From: Echinococcus granulosus
Taxonomy: Eukaryota > Platyhelminthes > Cestoda > Cyclophyllidea > Taeniidae
Length of the DNA stretch: 64,000 nucleotides
Assembly: GCF_000524195.1 (NCBI RefSeq)
Contig: NW_020170415.1
Location: 391,912 to 455,911 of the forward strand
Direction of reading: 5' to 3'
In this document: positions 33,305-43,220 of the stretch, piece by piece
Position numbering within the stretch: position 1 is the first letter of the stretch
How the letters are laid out: the number at the start of each line of letters is the position of its first letter
The notes under the pieces: model-generated
The model's database searches: none
What the model was told of the DNA's origin: nothing
The model's input: the letters and a program-made list of their open reading frames with translations, nothing else
Position numbers and translations under genes: made by a program

Positions 33305-36300
33305 GATAAGCCGCCACTCGCGAAGTCATTTGTACCTATGCTCTCTGAAGCGCAGGAGGTTCTGAGACAGTTCCGTCAAGGTTTGAGTGGTTTGAGGGAA
33401 AATGATAAAACGAAAATAAATAAGCTGACATTCTTGGCCAGGGACCACGTCCATATTCCAGGATTCCCGCAAAGTGTGGCCGAGGCTACTGTTCGTCATG
33501 TGTATGAGGTTCGTTCACATAGCACTATGCTTTTGCAGTTGCTGCTGCTTCGCGCCACCTCAGTTTTTTTCGTGCAGTAATGTGGTATTGGTTTTTGAGT
33601 AACTTTTGTTCCTGGAGTTGGCCTCCTATTCTACACGTTTATGCAACCACTAATGGTTGCTATCGCACATACTTTACACTAAATGGCGTTCACCTTTACT
33701 ACGTTGTTGTTTTCATATTCATGCTTTCTCGTCGTAGTAGGTAAGTCGTTCAAGGTGCCTACTTAACCACTCAAATATGTTATTCAATTTGCCTCTTTAT
33801 TTGTCTGGTTTCAACCGCTTCTTTAACCATTTCTTCTAGATACCCGCAAATTACAAATTGCTCGGATTGTACGTGATAGACTCGATTGTGAAGAATGTCG
33901 ATGTTCCTTATCGCAAGTTATTCACCGACCCAATCGTACCGCTATTCGTGCATTCTTTTCAGATGGTAGCTCTCTCTTCGGTTTATCCACCGTCTTAGAT
34001 CCGTGACGAAGCCACGAGGAAACGGCTTTTCAATCTTCGAACCACTTGGAAGGATATATTTCCTTTTTCAAAGATGCGAAGCCTCGACATTCAAGTTCGT
34101 GAACACGATCCGGCTTGGCCTCTCATTCCTAAAGATGAGACTCAAGCATCAAATCGGATTCCTTCCGTGCCAAAAATCTCACCGGCGAAAATTAGTAACA
34201 AACCGCTTCCCGTTGCTACCAGCCAGTTGACGATTCCCGTTACGGAGGCCGTGATAGCAGAAGCTCGTGATCCTCGACGCAACAAAAAACGAAAATCTCC
34301 TCAACATGAATGCACCGAGAGTAGCTTTCTCATCGATCGCGATGGTAATCGAAAGATGGAGTCGATTGCTCGCAAACATGGAAAGGTGGAAGAGGAAGCG
34401 GAAAGGCAAGCATCTAAGAAACCCAGAACGCTGTTTAGTTTGGAAGACCAAGACATGCGTTCAGTTCCGCGTGATCGACCATCCTCGCCCAAACTTCCTG
34501 AACACGGCAAGTACCAGGACATCGATATGCGAGTAGGCGGGGCCTCACAGTCGTCCATGCCTCGTGGTGGTCCTCGTCTACCACCCTCAAGCCCACATCC
34601 AATGGCTCATTCTACCACCGTGGACTCTGTGCACCTACCTCGTGTCGCCTCTTCTGAGTGCCTGCCGCATAGAAACCCACCATCAATGCATCCACGTCCA
34701 CCTATGCATGGACCTCCTTCTCACTTCCATCGAGTTGGACCCCAAATGGCTCCGCATCGTCCAAGTCCGGAGCATTCACTTCCTCCACCACCCCCAACAG
34801 TGTTTAACCGACCTCACAGCGTTCCTCCTATCCGAGGACCCATATGGAGCGTGGAAATCGATGGGCTTTCCGATATGATAAATATCGGTATTGATCCTCG
34901 TATGTTGTCACGAGTGCCGAATCCGAAAACCGCGCGGCAGATAACCGTCGATGGTAGGCAGTATCCTCTGCTACTGGATCGAGTTCAACCGCTCATTGAG
35001 GTGGAGGACCAACTTCATGCTGTGCGTTTCCGGTGCGACAGCCTTGCTTTCATCATCGATCATCAACGTTTTGTGATTCCTGGCACGGGCTATACCAGGA
35101 TAAGGGCGGCAGGACGTGAACGAATAGCTTACCTGGGCGGTCCCGGTCACGAACTTGTTATCGACGGTCGACCTCATACAATTCCTTTCAATTCTCACTA
35201 TGCGACCATTAATATAGATCACCAGACTGTATCGGTTATGTACGCCTGTGAGTTCCCACAAGATGTCAATGTTCTTCCCGCAATCCCCCCGAAAATTCTC
35301 GACTGGGCCTATCGAGGTCTGTTCGGCTCTCCCGGGAGCCTTCATCTAGCTCCTCGGAATCCTCTAGTGGAATTGGAACGTCAGTCTGAAGGTCGCTCAG
35401 ATCCCACTCGTGGCGATCAACAGAGTACTGCGCGTAATCGTCAGCCACAAATTACTCAGAGGCCAACAGCGCCGGAGGAGAAACGTGTCCAAGAGAGGAA
35501 TCCTGGAGCTCCTAAGGAAGGTGTCTCCTCTTCCGCCAACACTGCCGCTACCTCACAAATTAATGTTCAGGAACTGCTGCAGAAACTCATAGCAGCCGGT
35601 ATTGTAGCCAAACCGGACTCTCTGCCCAGCCTGAAGGAGTACAATTGGGAAAAGTTCCGCCAACCCTTCACTCCGGAAATTGACATCCTGTACAGCGGTT
35701 TTCAGTGTGTTCAATGTGGGGTGCGGTTTGAGAGTGAGACCTCGTCGGACTTTGTTAGCCATCTGGACTACCACTATATGAAGAATTCGGCTGAACACCA
35801 GGAACACCGTAGCAGAGCCTTTTATCAAGACTCGCATTGTTGGCTGCTCAGTGAAATGATCAACGAGGGAGCGCCACGGTTCACCGCGCCAGCAAACACC
35901 ACCGAGAGGGAGGAAGTGAGGTGTCCATCCTTCGCGGATGAAAAGCTTAACGTATGTAGTTTATTTTTCAATCTTTATCATATTTCGTTCCTTTCGGTCT
36001 ATCTTTTGCTTATGTGATAGCAGCTTGGGACTGCAAACTTGTCTGTAATCCTATCTCCTTTAATAGGAATGCGCGGTGTGTGGCTATAAGTTTGACAAGG
36101 TATTCGACCGTGAAGAGGGCGAATGGATGTTGCAGGGTGCCGTCATCGAAAATGGCAGGGCGTACCATCCGATATGCTTGGAGGATGCAGGAAAGCAGTT
36201 TCCGGTGAGCCTCTTGAGACCCTTTTGGGAGATAGAGTGCACGCTCTTGACATTCTCTCATTTGTTCCTTTTTTTGGCTAGGTGGAGACTGCAGCACCGG

Positions 36301-36941
36301 TTGCAGGGAGCTCTGCTTCTCACGACGTGTTAAAGGAGGCGAAGATGGAGCAGCAACAAGGGGAAGAGCGGGCGACAGCATGCAGTTCCGTGAGTCCTGC
36401 GCCTTCTACTTCGCAGCTCTCTGTACTGATAAAATCCGAGCCCCATATAATAGAAACAAAAAATGCCATAGACACATTGAATTTTTCCTCTTCTCGCGAC
36501 GCATCTGATCGACTTCCGTCGTCGTCGTCGTGTCCAGTGCTAAGCGAGATTACCAATGTGAAGCGGGAAGAGGAGGAGGAGGAGGAGGAGGAGGTGAAAG
36601 CGGGGGAAGCGAAGGGGGAGCCAGCCACGCTGTCGCTGCTGCTGCCACCGTCAAGCATCCCAGCAGCGCCTGCTAAGTGTGAACCGTGTCAAGAGGAGCT
36701 GGAAGCAAATTTAGGTGCAAATAGCTCGCCAGTGGTTAATATTCCCGGTCTTTCGCCGACGGCTAGCTTGGGTATTAGTAGTTGCGAGGATGATTTAACC
36801 ACTGGGGGATTGGAAGGCGGTGACGGTGGCAGTGGTGATGGTGTTGGTGTCGGTGATCCCTTAGTAACGCCCGCTAGTATCTCCTCAAACCCATTGGCAG
36901 TCTTACAGGCAGTCTTAAGAGGCAAGGCGGCAATTCCTTAG
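33305..36941 (+). CDS. PCF11: pre-mRNA cleavage complex II protein PCF11
   Basis: Exons are 33305-33508, 33840-33965, 33999-35951, 36067-36204 and 36282-36941, all joined in phase 0. With ATG 33338 the product is about 1,015 residues. Residues 1 to about 150 form the CTD-interacting domain that binds phosphorylated RNA polymerase II tails (YVIDSIVKNVDVPYRKLF, TRKRLFNLRTTWKDIFP). A Pro/His-rich region follows. Residues about 380-545 hold several short strand-like repeats (ITVDGRQYPLLL, LVIDGRPHTIPF). Zinc finger 1 is FQCVQCGVRF with HLDYHY, about 667-692. Zinc finger 2 is CAVCGYKF with YHPICLED, about 752-790. Both fingers and their order are diagnostic for PCF11, which couples 3'-end cleavage to transcription termination. 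The tail is acidic and low in complexity. The acceptor at 33304 could be a cis 5' intron or a spliced-leader site. Confidence 0.94.
33966..33998 (+). other. 33-nt mini-intron in PCF11
   Basis: It begins GTAGCT and ends CGTCTTAG, phase 0. It splits the CTD-interacting domain between FVHSFQM and IRDEATRKRLF. Removal restores the family alignment. Confidence 0.8.
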
Positions 36942-39900
36942 TGTAAAAAGGGGCGTAAAGGCTACGTAGACCGCAAATCTGTACATACGAACAATTATTG
37001 TTGCATTTGAAGAGGAAAAAAGCGAATGAACCTAGATTGGTCTGCAATGTATTGGCTTTGGTAATGTATCTGAATGTTCTGAGAAATTTTTACTCGCATT
37101 TCAGTTCTGAAATAAATGAGTGTGCCCTATTCTCGTCTTCTACCTGTAAAGTTTTGGCTTGCCTGGTTTGTGCGGGAATTGTTTCACCGAAGCTTTGGCT
37201 TTGAGGTTTGTTCCGTGTGCGCTGACTGGCTGGCTACATCAGAGGATGATTGTGTACCTTTATGAGTCCCAGTGTTCACAATTGTGTGCAGTCTTGATGT
37301 CCTGGGAAGGCGTTGTAAATGTCCTCTTGTGAGGGAATTTGTATGTCGCCTACAGTTTGAATGGAGCGATGATTTGGGCGCCTTTTTTGTTCTTTTAAAG
37401 GCGGATGGTAGTTACCTCCTGTCGTGTTTTGGCCTATCAAAGGGCAATCAGCTGGGGTCAAGGTAGCGTGAGGGGACAATAAACAAGGGCCTAGCTTTCA
37501 AAGGTTGCAGTATAATTTGACACCTAGGCGAGTGATGCCATTCAACAGGGAAAAGCGCTGTGGATTCTTACCCTGCCGACTTTTCTCCAATTAGCATTGA
37601 AGCTGTTGATAGTTTCTGGAGGCGAGGCTGTCAATCACCCAAGGACTGACATTTGCTAATGTGCACAGAAGTCTTTGCTCAAAGTCACATGCTTGAATGG
37701 CGTGCGGGTAACTCGTGGTCTTCAGTGCTTGCAAGTACGTTTGTTAGTATGTCGCGGAAGGTCCGAGCTTGTGGACGGCACTATCAGGGCTTTGAATACT
37801 TACTGTCAGATTTACACTGTGGTGGGCTGATTGTCCGCTTGATGTGAGCAGTTATGGGGAGCATTCAAGTCAGACCTGGATTCTGACATTTACAAGAGGG
37901 CATGCTGCGGTGGATTTGGCACTGCTCTCGACGCGATGGAAAACGCTGCTCATCCCGACCGTACGACCGCATGCTTATTGTCCACTGTATACCTTAATCT
38001 AAAAATTTCGGCCGCATAGAATACCAGAGCTAAAATTGAATCTTATTGGACTCGAATATATCTCAAACTACGCGTAAGTTGACGGTAAGGCGGATTGAAT
38101 CAGTAAACCAAATTAGTAAGTGATCCTTTTCATAATAATTCAAAATAACGGTCGTAAAGTGGTAGTGTCAACATCAAATATGAGAATCTGGAGCAAGTAA
38201 AGTAATAGTTATTGCAATTCCGCTTTCAACTACGCGGTCCTTCTCAGCCTCCGAGCTGATGGGATTAGGTCCTCCAATGCTGTCTTTGGGGAAAAGATGG
38301 GAAGTTAAAGTAATTTGGGTGTGTGCATACGTCTTAGTAACTACGTCATTGTCCTATCCTGGTCACCTCAAAGTACACATGATCTGATAAACAAACCGTG
38401 AGTCCTGCCTAACAAACAGTGCCCAAATATTCCCTACTTTTGAGGCACCCACATACCGTGTTTGGCGTCAGCTGCCTTTCTTAGATCCTAGAATAGCAAG
38501 CGAATGGTTGCACATTTGTCAGTTCTTATGAGTCACTTAATGTGGTAGTTTGATCTAAGAGCAGCCTAACTGAAGTGAGGCACCGTTCCCATCCCCTGCC
38601 TTCTTTAAAAAAATCTTTCTTTCGCTCTTCAATAGCAGTGACGGTGGTTGTTTTAGTAATGACGCATTAAGTGTTCTTGGATGTCAAGACTTCAAGGAGT
38701 CAGGAGCATAATAGACCTGCAGGCAGTACTTACACCTTAAGTACATAGGCAGCACATGCTGCTGCGACTTCAAAGTGAATTTAGGGGATTTATAATCCTA
38801 GTTACAGATAATTTGACCCTGAACACAAAATCTTAGCCCCATGACGGAAACTAGAGCCAAGGATATCGCTCAAATACGCCAAACAATCGGGTAAGTAACA
38901 GAGTTTGTGTCACGTAGATTAGACGTCTCGCATCGAGGAATCGGCACCGCGTCCCGACTCCGTCACGTGACTAGCGGCGCCGCGGCATCCCAGGTGCCTG
39001 CCGAAAATAGCTTAGCTCTCTTGGACACGTTTCCGCTGTGGAAAGAACACGCACCGAGTTTTAGTATTTATAACTTCAGCAGAAGTCAGAGCAGACGCGG
39101 TAGGAAAGACTGCCCCACAGTTTCCGATCTCCTGTGTAAAAATTATCAGTACGTGTCAGTAAAATTTATTTCAAAATACATAATTATACACTTTTAACTT
39201 GTGTAGAAAAAAGGCAGGAATTGAACGGATTTTAGGAGGGAGGAAAGGTTGGGAAGATTATATGCAAAAATCACTGATGGCATGCACGCATACTCATTTA
39301 GGAGATCGGTGGCCCGTGATATGGAAGAAGTTCGCACCAGTAATCCCCGGGCTGGTTGATCTCGGTTAGATAGACTCGAGACGATCCCTGCGTCTGCGAT
39401 GCTAACTGCAACAGAATACTACCCGCTTTATCCACAGATTTAATTAATAAGAACCTCTACAGTCTACAATTTAATACACAAGCTATTGCTATGAGGGTTT
39501 ATCCCTCCGTACACCTACAACACGTATACTTCTAGGGTGGAGCGGCTTACTAAGACTTAAAGGTTACATTGTCGGTACTGATGAGTTAACTCACTCCCAA
39601 AGTCGATGCCTGGATGCCACGCCAGGTAGCCGAATGCATCTACAGAAGAGAGATTAATCGACGGAGACCCACAACGATCGGACAGTTAATACGGCATTAT
39701 GAACACCGTCAAAGCTAGGCCAGTTGAACAAATTTGCGATGTCTATACAAAAACTAGACTTAAAATTCGTACGAGTTGAAAAAATGACAGCTTCTCACGC
39801 AATGATAAGCCGTCTGAGCAGCGTCGGAACGAGACTAAACTGAGAAACCAGAAATCGCAGCAGTGAAGTGCAGTGGGATTTGCTGTGTTTAAAACTCAAA

Positions 39901-40158
39901 TTTCCCATGAAAACCGATTATCATGAGAAACGCACTCGCTGGAAAATATCACTTAGCCTTCAACAAATATAGCCAATGAATTCTCGCAGGTTAATTGGCA
40001 GTGAGGGCATGAATGGGCTATAGAGAGCTGAAAACTAAACCCAAAATTTGTTCAGTAGAATTCCTTTTGCTGTGATTTTAAGGTTTCGCAGGCCTGTCCG
40101 GCATCTATACTGGAGGTTTGGAACTATGCCATGGCAACATTCTTCTAGACCTGGGCGT
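36942..40158. other. PCF11 3' region and intergenic DNA between convergent genes
   Basis: It contains candidate poly(A) signals but no exon I can defend. The reading frame at 38907-39197 is Arg/Ser-rich without family features and is probably chance. Confidence 0.5.
37111..37116 (+). terminator. candidate poly(A) signal of PCF11
   Basis: A canonical AATAAA lies 170 nt after the PCF11 stop codon. Another AATAAA at 37478-37483 could serve a longer 3' end. Confidence 0.45.
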
Positions 40159-40974
40159 TTAAAGTAAGCCTACTTTCAGACTGGCATTGTATAAAAGAGA
40201 AATCCGAACGATACACACTTCACTGGAGGTGGGTAAATCGATCTCGCGATAGAAGAGGCACTCCCGAGTGCCTAAGTCGTGGTCATAAGGAGGCGAGAGG
40301 ATGTCAATGAAGACAACAGTTCCCTCCACTGCCGTTAGCTCATGCAAGTTGCCTGTACACGGGGTGAGAAGACAGGGTAGTCGGTCGGAAGCTCCAAGCA
40401 GCCTGTCCGCGTGCGGTTCGGCCACCGTGAGGTCGGACGTGGCGGCAAGACGCCACATCACTGCGGTGCCGCCGCAGTCCTTCGACGATCCCGACGGTGG
40501 TGATGACGCACCGGTAGGAGACTCATCGTGAGAGAGAGGCGTGAAGGAGCGGCAGCGCATAGAGCCCTGCATCACTCGGATTACTCCAAACATGCCTGGA
40601 TGGCCATGAAGGGGAATACGAGAGCCGGGACGGAGTATAAACATGCCCATAGAAAAGACCTCGTTCTCGGTTATGTGCATGTACGCCACGGGTGCATTGA
40701 GCTGGTTTGGTGGAGGCAGAGAGAAGGGTGAGTCGAGACCGACGTCGTGGAGGGTAAGAGCGGCAACATTGGCGAGAAGGTGTTTCAACGCCTCCGGGTC
40801 GTCACAGGTGGAAGCAGCAGCAGCAACAGTAGGGAACACTGCACCTCCATTAGCAACGCGCAGAGAGTGCGTGCGGAAAACGTGGAGAGCCAGGTTGCTC
40901 ACCTTGGCAATCTTGGTCGTCATGTTAAAAGCGCAGACAAGGGTCGCCCATAGCCAAACTAACTGGAATAACAT
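40159..40974 (-). CDS. ADO: 2-aminoethanethiol (cysteamine) dioxygenase, ADO
   Basis: This is an intronless frame of 271 codons. ADO is a cytosolic non-haem iron thiol dioxygenase. It oxidises cysteamine to hypotaurine and, in animals, N-terminal cysteines of proteins as an oxygen sensor. The cupin motifs are clear: PVAYMHITENEVFSMGMFIL, then IPLHGHPGMFG with iron ligands His 123 and His 125, then GNLHELTAVEG with His 211, then FIDILSPPYDHDLGTREC. The Cys that in human ADO can cross-link to a Tyr two residues later is present, but the Tyr position is Phe (ECLFY). The first 17 residues are hydrophobic, odd for a cytosolic enzyme; Met 18 (MTTKIAKV) is a likely alternative start. The last 20 residues do not match the family, and a possible donor (GAA|GTGTGT) suggests an alternative spliced end. 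Confidence 0.93.
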   Translation of the reverse strand: MLFQLVWLWATLVCAFNMTTKIAKVSNLALHVFRTHSLRVANGGAVFPTVAAAASTCDDPEALKHLLANVAALTLHDVGLDSPFSLPPPNQLNAPVAYMHITENEVFSMGMFILRPGSRIPLHGHPGMFGVIRVMQGSMRCRSFTPLSHDESPTGASSPPSGSSKDCGGTAVMWRLAATSDLTVAEPHADRLLGASDRLPCLLTPCTGNLHELTAVEGTVVFIDILSPPYDHDLGTRECLFYREIDLPTSSEVCIVRISLLYNASLKVGLL

Positions 40975-41919
40975 TCAAATGTAACTTTTTTCAGGTAGTC
41001 AAGAGGTAAAAAGGCAACCAAAACTAAGTTGATATTAAGAGTTTAATATAGCCTAGCATGGTCCGCGTCTAACATGAAATATTTTTGACCACATGTGACC
41101 TCTTCCAGTATTCACGTGAATGCATTACAATTATAAAAGGCCTAGCTCTATGGTATGAACGCACCTCTGACTGTAGAAAAGGAGACGCATGGCCTAAAAA
41201 CTTGACAGCGGCGGGTCCTGTACGTGCCCAATCAAGAGGGGCCCGTGTTCATTAGAACACATTTACAGTAGTCCAGTCACCATCGGATTATATTTATCTC
41301 ACCCAACTAATAGCCCACTAGCCAAGCCATATCAGTAAATCCAATTTTGTTTCATTAATTTAAACGTACTACATCCTTATGGAATGGTATTTAGGCTTTG
41401 GATATACTAACTAAGTGAGTCCCTCTAAAACAACATACAGGAAAACTAAAGCTGAAAAAACGGGCTTTTGTGAAGCAACTAGTGGTGACCTAATAATTAA
41501 ACTTGTAAATTTCAAAGCAGAAATAACTTTTTTACCAGTTTATACTAACCGCATTATATTCCCACTTGCCAAAAACACATAAGTTATTCAGCAAAATGCG
41601 TTGCATGCGTGCCGGCTGAAATTCTCTTACTTTTATTTTACAAAAACTTTTTATGGCCTTTTCTGCCTATTTTTTATGCGTCTTTACTGTGTGGCAGAGG
41701 CTATTAAAAATTAGGTGTGACGTCGATCTGTCACCCACACTACCATAACAGTAACCTGGGACCGTTACAAATGATATCGGTTAGAACATTTAAAGTTTTA
41801 TAAATTACTATATTTTGATTGTCTTTAAATTAATTTCCTCGTATTTAGTTACATCAGTGCTGCTTCTGGACACGGTGTGTGTCCATTGAAAAGCGCGGAT
41901 TAGTGTTCGCTCGCAACTG
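40975..41919. other. intergenic DNA between divergent ADO and EIF2B1
   Basis: This is an AT-rich region of about 945 bp between two head-to-head genes, so it probably contains both promoters. An acceptor-like TATTTAG occurs about 70 nt before the EIF2B1 start. No specific promoter element is claimed. Confidence 0.5.
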
Positions 41920-43117
41920 ATGGCTGTTGGCGATATGGTTGAGGGACCCTTTGCTTTGCCCACCGATGGGCTTGATTACGAGCCGACACTGGATATTGGG
42001 AAGATATTTGTGGAACGCTGTAATAGTGAGCAAAACAAGTCAGAGGCTATCGTTGCAATCGAGATCCTCATCATGCTTATGAAAAGTAGCAGTATCCGTA
42101 CTGTACAAGGTCTCGATGATATGGTTAACGATGCTGTAAGGCAAATGCGTCAAACCGACAGAACCAACTGTTCAGTTAAATCTGCTTGTGATATATTTCA
42201 GCGTTTCATTACGCTCGCAGTTCTGGACAATTCCGGCGACTTTGGTGAAGTCAAGAAGGTTCTTCTAGATCGCGCTTACCTCTTCTTGGACAAGGTAGTC
42301 TTCGACCTTTTAGCTTTCGGCTTCTTACCAATTCATGTCGCTTTCAGATTTTGGTGATTCCAAGTGCTTACCAGTTTCAGTTTTTCTTAAACCGTTGGAA
42401 CTCGGTCTTTTCTATTTATAGATTAATGGATACAGGGATATAATAGCTAGAAATACCAGTTTCCTCATTCGGAACAATTTTCATATCTTGACCCATGCGA
42501 AGTCGCGAGCTGTTATTGAGGCTCTTTCATACATTGTCAATAATGAAACCAATCGCCGCACTCTACATTGTTATGTTACGCAATGTATGCCAAGCGCATC
42601 GGGTTGTCGTATGGTTCAAGAGCTACGAAAGCGGGGTGTCTCCAGTTCCAGTGTCCCCGACACTGCTGTGGCTTATCTAATGCCTCAAATCGACGCCGTC
42701 CTCCTTGGGGCCGAGGCCGTTGTTGAAAGTGGTGGTGTTTTGAACGCCCTTGGCTCCTGCTCAATCTCTATGATTGCTCATAGTATGGGGAAACCTGTCT
42801 ATGTTCTGGTTGAGTCCTTCAAATTCCTCCGTGTTTACCCCTTGGACCAACGTTCCATACCCGATGAGTTGAAATGGCCTCCTTCACAACTGGCAAAGGT
42901 TCTTGAAAGTAAAAAACCGCAAAAACCCAAACTTGTGCTGAATGATCCACGTTATGATCCGTGGCTTGAGGTTGCAAGATATCGGGACAAGAGGGTAGAG
43001 AAATACATGCCATTGATTGACTACACTAACCCTATTTATATTACATCTCTGGTCACTGATTTGGGGATCTTTACGCCTTCCGCTGTTAGTGATGAACTGA
43101 TCAAATTGTACCTTTAG
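41920..43117 (+). CDS. EIF2B1: translation initiation factor eIF2B subunit alpha
   Basis: Two exons, 41920-42294 and 42422-43117, join in phase 0 and give 356 residues. eIF2B is the guanine nucleotide exchange factor for eIF2. The alpha subunit belongs to the regulatory subcomplex that senses phosphorylated eIF2 in the integrated stress response. Recognised segments are LFLDK at the exon end, HILTHAKSRAVIEAL, DAVLLGAEAVVESGGVLNAL, KPVYVLVESFKFLRVYPLDQ, and the C-terminal TPSAVSDELIKLYL, whose last ten residues are identical to the human protein as I recall it. It is longer than the human subunit (305 residues), with extra N-terminal residues and an insertion of about 27 residues before the conserved DYT motif. 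The next gene starts 103 nt downstream. Confidence 0.96.
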
Positions 43118-43126
43118 TTTTGTGAT

Positions 43127-43132
43127 AATAAA
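43127..43132 (+). terminator. candidate poly(A) signal of EIF2B1
   Basis: AATAAA begins 10 nt after the EIF2B1 stop codon and 94 nt before the ATG of the ENPP gene. If used, the EIF2B1 3' UTR would be extremely short. Confidence 0.6.
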
Positions 43133-43194
43133 AATAATTCCTAGAAGTCGTTTGTGGTCTTTCACCGATGTTTATTGTTCAGTACTTCCAGTAG

Positions 43195-43206
43195 TACCCT
43201 TTGCAG
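43195..43206 (+). promoter_or_regulatory. candidate trans-splice acceptor before ENPP
   Basis: A pyrimidine-rich acceptor (CCCTTTGCAG) ends 14 nt before the ENPP start codon. The distance to the upstream stop is too short for an ordinary promoter plus leader, so this may accept a spliced leader as in flatworm polycistronic units. This is an inference without transcript evidence. Confidence 0.4.
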
Positions 43207-43220
43207 CTTACGACGGCGGT

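Noticed and set aside
34971..35345. 124-codon minus-strand frame
   Set aside because: Antisense shadow of the large PCF11 exon.
38907..39197. 96-codon Arg/Ser-rich frame
   Set aside because: No domain, no homologue recognised, and isolated between convergent genes.
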